Assembly: GCA_028829895.1 (NCBI GenBank)
Contig: CM054178.1
Coordinates: 106,765,058-106,829,057, forward strand
DNA: 64,000 nucleotides
From: Sinotaia quadrata
Lineage: Eukaryota > Mollusca > Gastropoda > Architaenioglossa > Viviparidae
Direction of reading: 5' to 3'
Part shown: positions 36,498 through 62,114 of the stretch, piece by piece
Layout: each line of letters opens with the position of its first letter
Position numbering within the stretch: the stretch's first letter is position 1
Program-made: the position numbers and the translations under genes
Notes under the pieces: generated by a model
What the model was told of the DNA's origin: nothing
Databases searched by the model: none
The model's input: only the letters and a program-made list of their open reading frames with translations

Positions 36498-37006
36498 CTG
36501 ATCCAGTTGTCTTCTGATGTCACTCTGGTATCCAAACATAAAATGCAATCATTGTCTCAATTTTGGATAGCACTCGACCAAAAATATCCATCTCTCACTT
36601 ACTGAGTTATTAAATTGTTGGTCGTATTTTAGACTATCTATTTGTGTGAAAAGACTTTATCAGCTCTGTCAAAGAAACTGAATGGATGTCAATGCATGTC
36701 AGAAACAACGCTGCAGCCACGGTTATAAAATATTCTAGCAAAAAAGCAGCTACAGATTTCGCACTAAATTTATTTGAATTAAATATTGCTTTCCCAAAAG
36801 TTCAAGACATTATATTATTAGCATTGCATTTTACTGCTCAGTTACTGATTATTTTAAATAATTTTAGAATGTTCATTTTATAATATTAGATTTAAAAAAC
36901 TAATACACAAAATACTATTAGTGGTTTTTATTTCTGCCTTACCGGTCCGCGAAATATTTTTCTTATTTTCACCGGTCCGCATGTGTAAAACGTTTGAAAA
37001 CCACTG
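36498..37006 (+). mobile_element. hAT DNA transposon relic: transposase C-terminus and terminal inverted repeat
   Basis: The frame 36498-36767 reads LIQLSSDVTLVSKHKMQSLS, QFWIALDQKYPSLTY, a stop, VIKLLVVF, a stop, TIYLCEKTLSALSKKLNG, and ends AKKQLQISH plus stop. This is the C-terminal dimerisation region of hAT transposases (FW....YP......LL.F.T.YLCE..FSAL, final KKQ.Q.SH) with internal stops. At 36989-37006 GTTTGAAAACCACTG is a typical hAT right end. ACCGGTCCGC occurs twice just inside (36941 and 36971). Confidence 0.72.
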
Positions 37007-39132
37007 ATCTAAACAACACGATAAGCCTCCACCAACCAAACCTACTAAAAACACGAACGCAACGGATCAACCGGCAAATATCATCAATATCATCACTCTA
37101 CAACTTTCCTGTCAACCCCCCCCCCCCCCCTCCACTCTGTCTGTCATCATCTTCAACTGTCACAAGAGCGGCACACTAGTGCCAGGCAGCGAAATCAACC
37201 CATACCGGAAGTTGACATCATCCTAATATGACGATGATGATGACGTCTTATGGAAAAATACTACTTGCAAGATGTCACTATCTACTCTTTCTACACGCCT
37301 ATTCTAGGGGGGTATCCGTACTACATGGGCAAGCATTTATGGATTTTTATATCTCAAGAATACTATCCTTAAAGCAGGCATCATGCTGCAGTTTTATTCA
37401 CAATAGTCTGAATGATTTATTGAGTACACACTGCAATTATGAAAATCGGCTGTGAAATTTGACGCAATAAATACTACACTGCTGAGGTAAACAGACAGCA
37501 ATTTTATTTCTCTGTGATAGAACACAGTAACAAAGGAGTTCAGGCAAATCAATTTTAGGACATTATGAATGATACACGATGCATTAATGTGAACTTGACC
37601 TTGAACTGTTTTCTTCTGACTGTTAATAGCAGTAGTACTTTTAATCACATCTATTTGCTGCAGTTGTTAAGAGTAATGCGTACTTTATTCTGATACACTG
37701 TGGGTGTTTTAATGTAGGACGGACGGCTGAGATGTTTGTGGTGGGTTGTTGCCTCGTCTTGGCGTTTAGGACTACGATGGTGGAATCGAAATGACATAAA
37801 AGAATTGAGCTGTATATTACAAAATGTTGCGTCTTGCTGTCACGAGTAGGCAGAAACGTGACGTAACAAAGTTTTGAAGACGTAGATGGTAAAAGGTCAT
37901 GACCTGTTTTCACTTTTTTTCCAGCGCGAAATTTACTCTTTTAAAAAAAAAATTCGTGATGCATAGACTTTATATATTCTGTCTTTTGATTTACTCGTTT
38001 AATTTATAATTAAATACAATAAATATGGAAGTACGTACATAAGTAAGGAACGATGTGTCTTGTATCCACACTTTGCTGCGTTAGAAAGCGTCCACTAAAC
38101 TTGTGACAAAGTCACGTTTATTTGAGGGCTAGTTACCCGCTAGCATTAAATTTGCTTTCCCACAGCCGTCAGGTGTTCAGTTTGGATAGTTCGGTTATTC
38201 TAGAAGGGTGCCGTCAGGTAGAGCTACAGATGAAATAAATTTTTGAACGGGCAAAGTCTAGGAATGATGTCTTTGTAGTTGAACTTTAGAGAAGCTAAGA
38301 CTTAACGAGAAGAAAGGTCAATTACAATGGGTACAAACCTATACACGAGCAGTGTTCTTGTCTAGTGCACCTACCCTCGTAGCACTAATAATGGCGGGTA
38401 GAAAAGGCTAGTGATTAAGGACGTAAGGCTTTAGCGAAACGTGCAGGCAGTTAGAATATTTTATTTCTTGTCTGGGGGTCAAGATTAAAATTGCTTCTTA
38501 ATCAAAGTTCAAAATTACATTCGTTTAAAGTTAAATTTAGCCACACTCCTTTCCGTTTCTTCTTTCTGTTCGTCAGAAGAAAACGTGAGCTCGATATTAT
38601 GGAAATGTTTTGTCACTCAACAATCAGTCAATAACACGAAGCTTATTGACGTCACAGTTTACAGCAAGCGCCATTGTATTTTGAAATTGCGGTTTTCGTC
38701 ACGAGAAATCGATTTGTTTCATTCAACGAATTATCAAATCATGCGTTGATTTCGCGGACGGAAATCGTGGTATGCAATGATTAATTATTAAACAAGAAAC
38801 TCGTCAAGGAAGCAATATCGACTTTTATTTTGTATTTGCATGGTCGAATGTAAGGATAGCTGCACCTATCTACTGAAAGTAAACAGCAAGAAGAGATGTG
38901 CGAATGGTCGCCATTCTGCCTACGTGCATTACCTAAATGTACTCCTAGAGCAGAATTGGGTCACGATGTCATTGGGATTTGCTCCAGTGTGCAGAGTTCG
39001 AATATCCACTGCATAGCAAAGGCTGTCGGGGTTTTAACAGTTATATGACGTCATCAATGATTCCAATATTTACAGCAAGTTGCATTTTTTCCACATGTTG
39101 AGTCAGTTACGACCAGTCTATGAAGCTCTGCA

Positions 39133-39358
39133 GTCATTTATTCGTGCTGGTAGACGCTTACTTGTATAACTAATGCAGTCATTTATTCGTGCTGGTAGAC
39201 GCTTACTTGTATAACTAATGCAGTCATTTATTCGTGCTGGTAGACGCTTACTTGTATAACTAATGAAGTCATTTATTCGTGCTGGTAGACGCTTACTTGT
39301 ATAACTAATGAAGTCTTTTATTCGTGCTGGTAGACGCTTACACTTAATAACTAAATCA
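39133..39358. repeat. 45-bp minisatellite, 5 copies
   Basis: Unit GCAGTCATTTATTCGTGCTG, GTAGACGCTTACTTGTATAA and CTAAT. It is a multiple of three with an open minus frame, but there is no start, no domain and no flanking exon. Confidence 0.82.
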
Positions 39359-39637
39359 GTCTTTTGTTGCTTCTGGTAAAATGCATTGTTTGCTCTCACA
39401 GTAGGCCTTTTGTTTTGTTGATGAAGCCCATAGATATTTTCATCACTCTTTAGGGATTATTTTACATTGTGTTCACGAAGACCTTTATTCACACATGTTT
39501 TGTAAATGTACGACGCAAGAGCTTACACATATGAAAATCAGAATATAAAATCCGTCCACTTATCCATCCACACTTCCTTCCTTTCACGTACTATATACAC
39601 GCGTAGACGTATATGCGAACACCATACACAGAGATAA

Positions 39638-39777
<140 letters not shown>

Positions 39778-40259
39778 TGCATACATTAGCAAAGTTCTCT
39801 CTGTTCTGCAAATTCACTTTTAAGTTCCTTGCGCACATTTGAATTTCGAGATGAAAAAATACACATGGGCCGGTGTCCTCTTTCAGACTTAGCTTGTGGG
39901 TGCTAAATTTACTTTTCCATTCAGGTTTAGTCACGCGCGAATATATACGTCGTGACAAGATTTGACCCCGGCTTGACACGGTTAGGAAGCCCGCCAAAGT
40001 TAAATGTACTAGATTTTAGTTAAATCGCTCCCGTTAGTTACAGAGTTACAGAGTACGTAGCCTACACATGTTTACTGTAACTTTTAAAGTGTTTTCATAT
40101 AGCTCATATGAATTCAAGAGTACATATACACACACACAAACACACATACATAAACATACACGTACGCACGCGTTTACTGTTATTTTTAATTCAATTTTAT
40201 AAATTGCTCAGTCAGTACATATGCATACATATCTGTATTTTAATTAGTGTGACGTCAAC

Positions 40260-40970
40260 GCCACTTACTGATTATGATCATTATTAATTAATTAATCATT
40301 CATAACTAATTACAAGTGATGAGAATCTTAATTTATTTATTAATAATTCTCCAGCAGACACTTTTGCTAGTCTAAGTTTGGTTATTAAAGATTGCTCAAA
40401 ACTAGGTATATTAGAATTTTGTAATATACAAGTAAACATATATATTAAACAAAGTTGTCATTCCTGAATCCTAAAATTGTAAAACATACTATATTCTACT
40501 AGAAAAATATATTTATAAACACTCTTTATACACACACGCACAATGTGTAATAATAAGCTAACTTACAATGCGTATACTAGCTAAATTACAACATACAATG
40601 GTGAACTAATATACAATGTGTAAAGTAAGCTAAATTACAAAGTACAATGGTAAACTAATTTACAATGTGGTATGGAAAACGAACGAACTTACAATGGGTA
40701 ATGATAAACTATTTTATAGTGTGTAGGCCTAATGGTAAGCTATCCTGAAAAGTGTAATGATAAACTAACTTGCAATATGTAATGGTAAGCTATCCTGAAA
40801 AGTGTAATGATAAACTAACTTGCAATATGCAATGGGTAAACTGACTTGCAATGCGTGACACTAAACGTCACCTAATTGGTTATGATTATTATTATTAAGT
40901 CATCACCCATAACTAATTACAAGTGATGAGAAACTTAATTTATGTTATTAATATTTATCCAGTCTCTCTC
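40260..40970 (-). repeat. Two Rep-1 end fragments with an irregular short repeat between
   Basis: Segments 40285-40375 and 40885-40965 are the reverse complement of the Rep-1 end block (AAGATTCTCATCACTTGTAATT in copy 1). Between them, at about 40500-40860, a poorly conserved motif (TTACAATGTGTAATGGTAAACTA-like) recurs about ten times. Confidence 0.45.
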
Positions 40971-41771
40971 GCAAATTTACTGTGCCACACAATGTGTAAT
41001 GGTAGACTAATTTACAATGTGCAGTCATGCGTCTCTTCCAATATATTCCCATGATCGTCAGGAATTAGCCAGAAATCTTCATACTCGTGAAATTTGTTGA
41101 AAAATTATTTCGCGTAAAAACATCATAATTTATAAATGATCGATCGTTCTGTGAGTAAAATTTCAAGAGTTCTCTCTTACATCACAGCCGTTGTTTCGTT
41201 TTTATTCTTAAGTCTTCATTGGCTCATAAATATTACCCTGCCTCTGTTTGTGGAGCTCAACTTTTCTTCTACTGTTGTATGTAGAGATTCCCAATTTCTG
41301 ATTGCAGTGATGTCGTGCTTTATGGTACGATGGGAAAAAATATGATTATAAATAAAACCTATCAATTCTTTTTTGTATTAAGTGTCAACGTTACTACCGT
41401 TGCTAAGTTTGTGCTTGTTGTGTTGCGCTTGTATGTGTATGTGTGTGTGTGCTTGTGTGTCTGTATGTTTGTGTGTGTGTGTGTGTGTGTATGTGTGTGT
41501 TTTACCTTCAAGTGTGTCAATGCTACAACAGCTGTCATGTTTAATTAATTCTCTAAATGTTGAATGTTGCATTAGATGTCAGGTGGGATTGTATTTACTT
41601 CTTGTGTTTTGTGTATTGTACATTTCAATGACCTCGAAATGGACACCCATGTAAAATACTTTAGATTTCATTATTTTTATTTCATTGCAAACGTCCTTTC
41701 GTTTATTGAATTTAAATGAAATCTATAAAACGCAAATTACTAGTATTTCCACAATGTGTTTAACGTTTCTG

Positions 41772-41840
<69 letters not shown>

Positions 41841-42459
41841 GCGTGTGTATCTGATCTTATTCACTGACGAGGATAGGCCAACTGAAATATAAAATACACC
41901 AAGAATGAATTTCGAGTTTTCCCCTTTCACAAAAGAAACTCAAGATTTTAACTAATGCGGTGTTGACATTTGCTGTAAAATAAAATAGAAGACTTTAACG
42001 AGTAAAGTAAGATGCGACATTGTAGCAGCACTGTAACATTGTTACATATTAAATTCCACAATAAAACATGAAAGCTGTTGTAACTGACTTCCGTAAGTAT
42101 ATGCAATAGATAATGACAATTTTTAATACCACGTCACAATTCAAGTTACACAGTAAATCTTGACAGATATTGCCAAGCCGTTGTAACACTGATACATGAT
42201 CATACTTTAATTACTACAACACATCATAACAGATGTAACGTTTACAAACTTTAAAATGCTAATGAAAGATATGAAAAAGTGACGGTAACAAAATTTGTTA
42301 TTAAGTGAATACAATGAGAGAACAGTTCGGATTTCATCTTTAATTCCGTCGATTCTTCAAGCTCTGATACTCCACCTCAAGCTCGACATATCGTGTTTTT
42401 AATCATCTTTGTAGTCAGTCGTTCTTCATTTGAAATGTTCGCGCTTCATGAAGGAACTT

Positions 42460-43282
42460 TCAGTATAGGAGGCAGAAAATCTTACGCTTTACTGATGATA
42501 TCAATGGCCTTGCAGGAAATGAGGAAGAGCTAGTCTAACTGGTGGCAAAACTGGACAGGACAACTATTGCTTTTGGTATGGAAATCAGTGCAGAGAAAAC
42601 CAAATTGATGACCAACAACACCAGTGGCAACAGCACTGACATTATGATTGGTGATCAGAATCTGGAAACAGTTAATAAATTCAAATACTTGGAAGCCATC
42701 GTCACAGTCGAGAGATCAACACCAAAAATATTATCCAGGATTGTGCTGACAATAATAGCAATGGCAAGGCTGAAGACAATTTGGAAAGACAGAAGCCTCT
42801 CGGTCTGCTAAAAGATCAGACTGTTGCGCTCCTTACTTATATCTGTTCTCTTATATGCCTGTGAATCAATGTGGATCTCGAAAGGAGAATACAAGCTACT
42901 AAAATGAGATGTTTTCGCAGGCTGCTTGGCATTTTTATAGAGATCATGTCACGGACGATGAAGTAAGAAACAGAATTAGACAAGCCATTGGACCCTATAA
43001 AGAACTATTGGCCATTGTGAAAAAAACGCAAAATGAAATGGTATGGGCATGCCACACGATCATCAGGGCTTGTCAAGACAATCATGCAAGGGAGTGTAAA
43101 GGAGGGGAGAAGGAGAGGAAGACAGAGGAAACGATGGGATGTTAATATCTCACACTGGACAGGACTGAAATTGAGCAGGGCAGTTCGATTATCAGAGAAC
43201 AGAACGGAATGGAGGAAGCTGACTGTCAGGTCATCAGTGGTGCCCCAAAGGTCGGCAAGACTAAGGGATAGATAGATAGACG
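42460..43282 (+). mobile_element. Non-LTR retrotransposon 3' half (endonuclease-reverse transcriptase type), broken
   Basis: The frame at 42476-42811 has FTDD at 42488-42499 (an altered F/YxDD catalytic motif), then GMEISAEKTKLMTNNTSG and NKFKYLEAIV. At least three frame changes follow (about 42905, 43030). The later frame 43033-43275 has MKWYGHATRSSGL and RRRGRQRKRWDVNISHWTGL. This is the common molluscan and arthropod endonuclease-reverse transcriptase LINE type; the exact clade is not assigned. It ends in (GATA)n at 43266-43282. The 5' half is absent. Confidence 0.78.
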
Positions 43283-43985
43283 AAAGAGTTCATTTAAACT
43301 TCGCGGACATAAACTGTTTTGAACAATCAATAATATGGCGTATATCACATACATTAGCTAATTCGAAAGACTAAAATTTAACATAATCGGCCTACCATAG
43401 TCTAAATTGAAACAAGACAAAAAGTTAAGCATTCACCCCAAACCCGCTAATCGACACTTCTTAAAGCTTTGAAAGAAGGAGAAACAAATTATGCACGTAG
43501 CCTTATAGAACATAACTATTCAATACGTTTGAAAGTCAGGAATGTATCGAATTTAAAGCTACGAATTGTTACGTACACTAACATACATTATTTTTATTTC
43601 CTTAATATAATTAAATGAATGCGTGTTGTGTGTGTTTTCTTCTATACTCACATTACTCCCTGGAAATGACACTGTTAAACGATGACACTGATAAAGATGA
43701 TAATAAGAGAAGGAATCACATACAGTCGAGCCATCTGCAAAAAACAATCAGCATATTGTACCGAAAAACAATAATACATTGCTTCAACAGTGCATATATC
43801 AAGTTAAAGATTTAAAAAAAAAGATAAAATGTCGTTTTTGTGACACTAAATAGACAACTGTGTGTGTCAATAAAGTCAGTACCACATAATTTATTTCATT
43901 TGTTTTCATCCGTTTCAAACAGCACTTGTAAATCGCATTGTCTCGACTTTGTATTATAGAGTGACACCAATAGACATGTATTATC

Positions 43986-44024
<39 letters not shown>

Positions 44025-44757
44025 GTTCCTTAACTACCAGTAATGAGTAAGATATGTATGAAAACAAGTCATTTTCTACTCTGATTGGAATTTCTTTTGC
44101 AACAACCGAATTTTCAAAAGTACTGCATCACTTCTAAGGTTGACACAGTTGTGCAATAGGGGAGTTTCAACACTCACTACAAGGACACTTGTGTGTAGGA
44201 ACATTTTCAATGCAATAGGCAGCAAGAGACATCCGCTTAATCAAAAGTTTATATTCGGTTTAGATAACTGAAATTAACTTAGATTTAGCTTTCATTGTGC
44301 AGTTATTAAGTAATATTCAATTCTAAATATGTTGATACATACAAAGTAACTGTTTGCGCTGACAGAAACTAAATTATAGATTTACAAATTACCCGTGAAC
44401 ACTGAACATTCACTAAATATGTCTTCATATATTTACTTGAAAGTAATTTGATTTCACTAGTGTTAATAATGATCTATCTAATGGCTGAAGAAGCTTAAAA
44501 TATACACCGATCCCACAATCTGTCTAACACATCCTGACTCAGTTTCGAATGAAAGTTTATTTTCTAATAATTACATTTTCTCCTAAAAGTACTTTGTAAT
44601 AAATATCACAAGTTGTATTCACATTTCACTTAGCGAAAACTCCCGTGTGATCTGTAATATTTTTCTATTCACACTAAGAAGAGGAATTAGCTTTTAAAAG
44701 TGATTATTAATTAGAGATAAGTATTAATAAGGTTTCATACGTAGTTTACTTATACAG

Positions 44758-44767
44758 TTTATTTATT
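44758..44767 (-). terminator. Poly(A) signal of gene C (AATAAATAAA)
   Basis: Two overlapping AATAAA hexamers on the minus strand, 24-33 nt after the TAG of the proposed last exon. The position is normal for a polyadenylation signal when a stop is followed by a short 3' UTR. Confidence 0.5.
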
Positions 44768-44790
44768 TCCTTCCTTTAGGACTGAGAGCG

Positions 44791-57277
<12,487 letters not shown>

Positions 57278-57884
57278 TTTTTCCTGCTTTCGGAAAAAGT
57301 TAAAATTGTACAGTGTGGTGAGATTGGGTGTTTACTATGAGAAGATGCAAACTGAACCTGAACATCCTATAAAACTTAATTCAAGGACATTTTTAGCAAT
57401 AAAATTATGTGGTAGGTTAATAATGTTTCACGAAGAAATAATACTTTTAAAAATTAAATTAATACAACTTGTACAATGATTACAAAGAAATAAAAGGAGC
57501 ATATAAATCAAAGCACGTACATACTTCTTTAATAAACGGCTTGAATTTAATTATGTTGCGATTACGAGCGCTATAAAAAAGAACGTTAATTCGACATTCC
57601 TTTGTCTTGGAAGACAATGTGAATTTCAGTAACACCTTTTACTTCCATTTTAGTCAACAGATGAGCATTCGTATCTCAGTATCACATTTTTCTACAATAT
57701 TACCATTAGCCCCTTTGCGCAGAACTGCAGTAATGTTACTTTAACCATTATAAAGACGTCGATATTTCTATATTTAAAGATGTATATACTAACCATAATA
57801 AATCTGCTCGGTACAAAATTAAAATACCATGTCAGATCTGACTGAGGCCTTGTGGTATTGTCAAGTTGTTAAGATGTTAAAGTC

Positions 57885-58107
57885 ATGAAAATCTCAAATT
57901 TGTTCAAAGTGCAGACTGCAAAAACATAGATGGAACAACGGAACATACACTACCTCGATGCCATTTTCTGGCTGGAACAGAATACACCAACAAAACAAAC
58001 CACAAAGAAGTGGCAAAAGTCGTACATTGAAATCATAGTGAGAGCTATTGAGTAAAAATCCCAGAAAGAGCATGGATACACTAACCGGAAGCAGTCACCG
58101 AGCCAAT
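57885..58107 (+). mobile_element. R2/R4-type retroelement fragment, knuckle region
   Basis: Contains ATGGAACAACGGAACATACA, TTCTGGCTGGAACAGAATAC and CCCAGAAAGAGCATGGATAC, matching 15640-15790 with many changes. It lies upstream of gene C and is joined at 58107 to a Rep-1 fragment. Confidence 0.6.
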
Positions 58108-58109
58108 AG

Positions 58110-58345
58110 TCAAACGTCTGCGGTAAAACAAAACAACCTACTCTTCCAGTTGGAACTGGTTTGGATTGCATCAGCAATTTTCTAGCATATTCTAAACTCG
58201 AATTGTTTACTCCAACTCTGACACTTACTAAAATACCATCATAAGGAGAGCCCAAGGTCGGGTAACATTGACAATTTAACAATTTATAAAAACAATTAAG
58301 TCTAGAAAGAGGGATAGGCAAATTTACTTCGCCACACAACGCAGT
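58110..58345 (-). repeat. Rep-1 fragment fused to a retroelement relic
   Basis: The reverse complement begins TGTGTGGCGAAGTAAATTTG and continues through CCCGACCTTGGGC to TCCAACTGGAAGAGTAGG. It breaks off at about 58110, directly against the retroelement fragment at 57885-58107. Confidence 0.58.
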
Positions 58346-58484
58346 GGACAACACATTAAAAAATGCACAGCGATTTTCAGTAGAATGATTTATAAGCAAG
58401 TTTTAAATTATTTAAGCAGTCACTGTTTCTTTCAAATCGTGACATTGCATTCTGAACTCGTTGTTCATGTTTCCTTTATGCATT

Positions 58485-58800
58485 TTGTTGTTTACAAAAT
58501 ATAGATCTCTGTAAACAGCGTCTTGTCTTGAAATTGTCTATGCGTTTTTGTTGTTTACAAAATATAGATCTCTGTAAACAGCGTCTTGTCTTGAAATTGT
58601 CTATGCGTTTTTGTTGTTTACAAAATATAGATCTCTGTAAACAGCGTCTTGTCTTGAAATTGTCTATGTGTTTTTGTTGTTTACAAAATATAGATCTCTG
58701 TAAACAGCGTCTTGTCTTGAAATTGTCTATGCGTTTTTGTTGTTTACAAAATATAGATCTCTGTAAACAGCGTCTTGTCTTGAAATTGTCTATGCGTTTG
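58485..58800. repeat. 63-bp minisatellite, 5 copies, upstream of gene C
   Basis: Unit TTGTTGTTTACAAAATATAG, ATCTCTGTAAACAGCGTCTT, GTCTTGAAATTGTCTATGCG and TTT. Nearly perfect. Both strands are open because the unit is 21 codons. Confidence 0.85.
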
Positions 58801-59574
58801 CATGTATGTACGTGCGAGACTACTAAAGGGTTACTGCATGTGTACATCAGCGTGCGTGTGACGAGAACAACATAATAAATATATATGTGTGAATATTACA
58901 AGTGTACTTAATATCTGCGAAGCATTAAATATGCTCTTACAGTATTAATCTTTATTACATTTGTGCGAATTTTCTTTTCACTGTTATGAATTAAAGAAAG
59001 TGTCAGCAAATGAGTATCATGAATGTTTCTTTCAGTTGTCATTTCAATCGAGAATTTATAACCTTTTATATAATTAGAAATTGAACTTAAGCAAATTTAT
59101 TCATTTGCATGTAAACGTGATGAAACGTACAATTTCAAGCATTTGCATACTAAAGAATATGTGAATTTCACATTGTTGAAAGGCCTCGCGTGCCTAAAAA
59201 ATCCAAGAGTTTATCATAACGTAAATGTATCGAAACATAACATGTACACACATTTAGATCCATTATATCAACACTTGAAATTTTAGGTCGATAATAAGCA
59301 GCATATCCTATGTAAATGCCAGGTGATGACATTACAGTAAATTCACCGTAAGGTTGACATTTACACAATTTTCAAAAGTTTCTAAACATGTTTAAACATG
59401 GAATTTAGTCTACATTCTACAACATACAGCAAGTAAATTAAGGTGATTATGATAGCAGAATCCCGTCAAACGAATCTTAAGTTTGCCATTTTTTGGCGCT
59501 ATTCATATTCACTTACATTTTTAAACACGACTTTTCAACGCACGAAAAACACAGAGTAAGCACAACAGGTAATC

Positions 59575-59752
59575 GGGTACGCGTGCACTGTGTACGACAT
59601 TTTAATCAATACAAACAAGCCATTTCTAGTTTGAAACTACTGACATGTCAGTTGTAAGTAAGGTAATCGGTACGCATGCACTGTGTACGACGTTTTAATC
59701 AATACAAACAAGCCATTTCTAGTTTGAAACTACTGACATGTCAGTTGTAAGT
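59575..59752. repeat. 94-bp direct duplication
   Basis: Two copies beginning GGTAATCGGGTACGCGTGCA (second: GGTAATCGGTACGCATGCA) and ending GACATGTCAGTTGTAAGTAA. A few differences, so fairly recent. Confidence 0.75.
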
Positions 59753-61691
59753 AAGATCAGCCTGTCTGTTGTCTCACATAATTTATACGTGTTATAATTT
59801 GTATTTCAGCCATAAATTACAAGTAGATATGTTTTAAAAAATAATTGATGTAAATATGTACGTACTCACTCAAACGTGTCCGTGTATACTTCTAATGCTC
59901 TTCTTCCGGTAGGCGCCACCAGGACCGTGACGTCATATCTTACTCATAGCTTCAAAAAGCTTGTGACAATGTCTATTAATATTTAAGTTCTTTTCGGTGT
60001 GTACGTTAGTTGGATTTGTACGTGCAGCCAAGCAGAACTAGCAGGTGACAATGGAAATCACTTTATGTTTCCAACACTCATTTTAAAAAACAATACTGAT
60101 TTTAACGCTTTGAAATGATGAAACTCATAAGAGAAGCGTACATACAAGAAGAAATGCCGGAGTACATGACTAGAACACCATGCCAAGTCTCGTTATAATA
60201 TTGTGAGAGAGAAAATAAATAAGTGGTTCTACAGTTCTTAACAGTAAAAATATAAAGAGATTACTTGTAAATTCTAACTTAGTGAGTGGTTAGTGAGCCA
60301 GTTGGCTCGCAAGGAAAATTACACACGATCGGTGTAAAGCTCCCACCCACTCTCCATTCACCCCGAATGTTTGTCTTCTTTAGTGTAATAAGAATCTTGG
60401 GGCGTGGAAGTAAGGGGGAAAATATTTCAAACTTAAAACGCAGATCGCGACGTCACAAGTCCAAGGACCTCATCCTTAATAATCTCAGGTAGGCCTGCTC
60501 GTTCTGGTAAAAGTGTGAGCGATCAATACATTTGTTTCTGTCATTCGTCTACTGCTAGCGTTGATTGATTTCATGGAATGACACCATGGCTTCCAATAGG
60601 TATTAATCAAGAGACCAGAAAGAGCACGCTGCTTCGTCTTCTGGTTTAGATCAGCACGGTTGATTGACTGGATGTTGAAAGAGACAAGGACACAGGGCAT
60701 GGTAATTGTCAGACTGCAGGCAAGTATATGTGACCGTATTGGTATTACTGAATTGGGTTACTGTGTCACGGATCCAATTCTCTCCCTTAAGCTAGGCTGT
60801 CACTCTAAAGCGAAATGTTGAGTCGTGAATTGGAGTTCTTGAATAGCATTCGAAGTCAACATTTTATCCAAAAGCTAGGGCCAGTCCAATCAGTGTAATA
60901 CTATCGGGGACGTCATATTTATTACAAAGGCCTTATAATGACTTGACCACTGATGTACCCTCTTACCTACCTACCTATCTACCTACCTATCTATCTATCT
61001 ATCTGACTGGTGTAAACACTGTAAGAATAGATGTGTTCAGAGGGATATAACTCAGAACACGTAGTACACTGACACACGGTGCATGAGTTCATCTTGAGTA
61101 AAATGACGCATACTTGTTCATTTATTACGGGTGTGTACAGCTTGGAGGAAGGTCAGTACGATTCGGATCACTCTCTGTTTTAAAAAGTGAACACAATGTT
61201 TTACTTGCTTTGCACGCAACATTACAGGTGTTTTTTTTTATTTACATGCAACTATACCTGCAGCTAACAATAGACATTACCACAAATCTCTTCGGGATTC
61301 AGTCTACTCAGAAATTTGTATCTCTGAATATATTTAGAGAAATAAGGTCAGTCACGTAGGGACAAATACCTAGTTTTCACCCGACTGCATTGTCAGCTCT
61401 AAAATGACCGTCAGTGTTTTCATGTAATGTTTGGCTGGAGTTTGCAGAACGTGTATGTCAATACAAACGTATAATGCTTGCAATTTAGTTTGGTAGTTGA
61501 GTGGTTCTAACGTTCGTGTCTGTTGAAGACTTTAATCAATCCGTGCTGTATTGATTTTCAAACGTCAGATCGCGTGACCATTAGCTACTCACATATCAAG
61601 CATGCACGATTCGCAGTCCTATAAAAATACTTGAAAATTCCACACACATACATAATCTAAAATAAAACAAGACAGCCATTTACACCCATAT

Positions 61692-61793
61692 TCATACAGG
61701 CACCACAAGACTCACACAGGCACCACAAGACTTACACAGGCACCACAAGACTTACACAGGCACCACAAGACTTACACAGGCACCACAAGACAT
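61692..61793. repeat. 21-bp minisatellite, 5 copies
   Basis: Unit ACAGGCACCACAAGACTTAC with one further base. Copies are nearly identical. Confidence 0.8.
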
Positions 61794-61974
61794 GATAAAA
61801 TATATAAGTGATTTACAATATTTACACAAAAAATACACAACAAAGTCTTCATGTAAACTGATTAAGACACATATGAAAATCTAATTTAATAATAATAATA
61901 AGAAGAAGAAGATAAATCCATCTTTAATCTGTATTTAATGAGACCTTCTCCACCTCACTATCTCTCAAACATAA

Positions 61975-62112
61975 GGTTAGCAATAAATTTAACAATAAAT
62001 TAATAACCAAACACAAAATACAAATATAATGACAAGAGCAATGACCTGTTCAATTAACACTGGACAATCATTCAGTTTATCATAGAATAGATATCAACAG
62101 TCAAATTAAACA
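61975..62112 (-). repeat. Inverted partial Rep-1 copy
   Basis: The reverse complement matches 62865-63030, sharing AATGATTGTCCA, TAATTGAACA and AATTTATTGTTAAATTTATT. With the plus-strand copy it makes an inverted pair with about 750 bp between the arms. Confidence 0.55.
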
Positions 62113-62114
62113 TA

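Larger units (their letters stand above)
58801..61970. other. Upstream flank, no supported gene
   Basis: Contains the 94-bp duplication and a (CTAC)(CTAT) run at 60963-61003. The frame at 60286-60492 is open but lacks any domain. A TGACGTCA with a nearby CTTCTTCCGG at 59905-59937 looks promoter-like but nothing follows it that I can call. Confidence 0.35.

Noticed and set aside
38395..38450. GGCTAGTGATTAAGGACGTA resembling the 5' part of a tRNA gene
   Set aside because: It cannot be folded into a cloverleaf by eye and lacks a B box.
44466..44510. Alternative last exon for gene C coding IVGSVYILSFFSH
   Set aside because: Poor pyrimidine tract and no poly(A) signal. The exon at 44791-44835 has better ends and an AATAAA.
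58476..58875. Long open frames on both strands with 21-residue repeats
   Set aside because: The same artefact from a 63-bp minisatellite unit. Both strands being equally open argues against coding.
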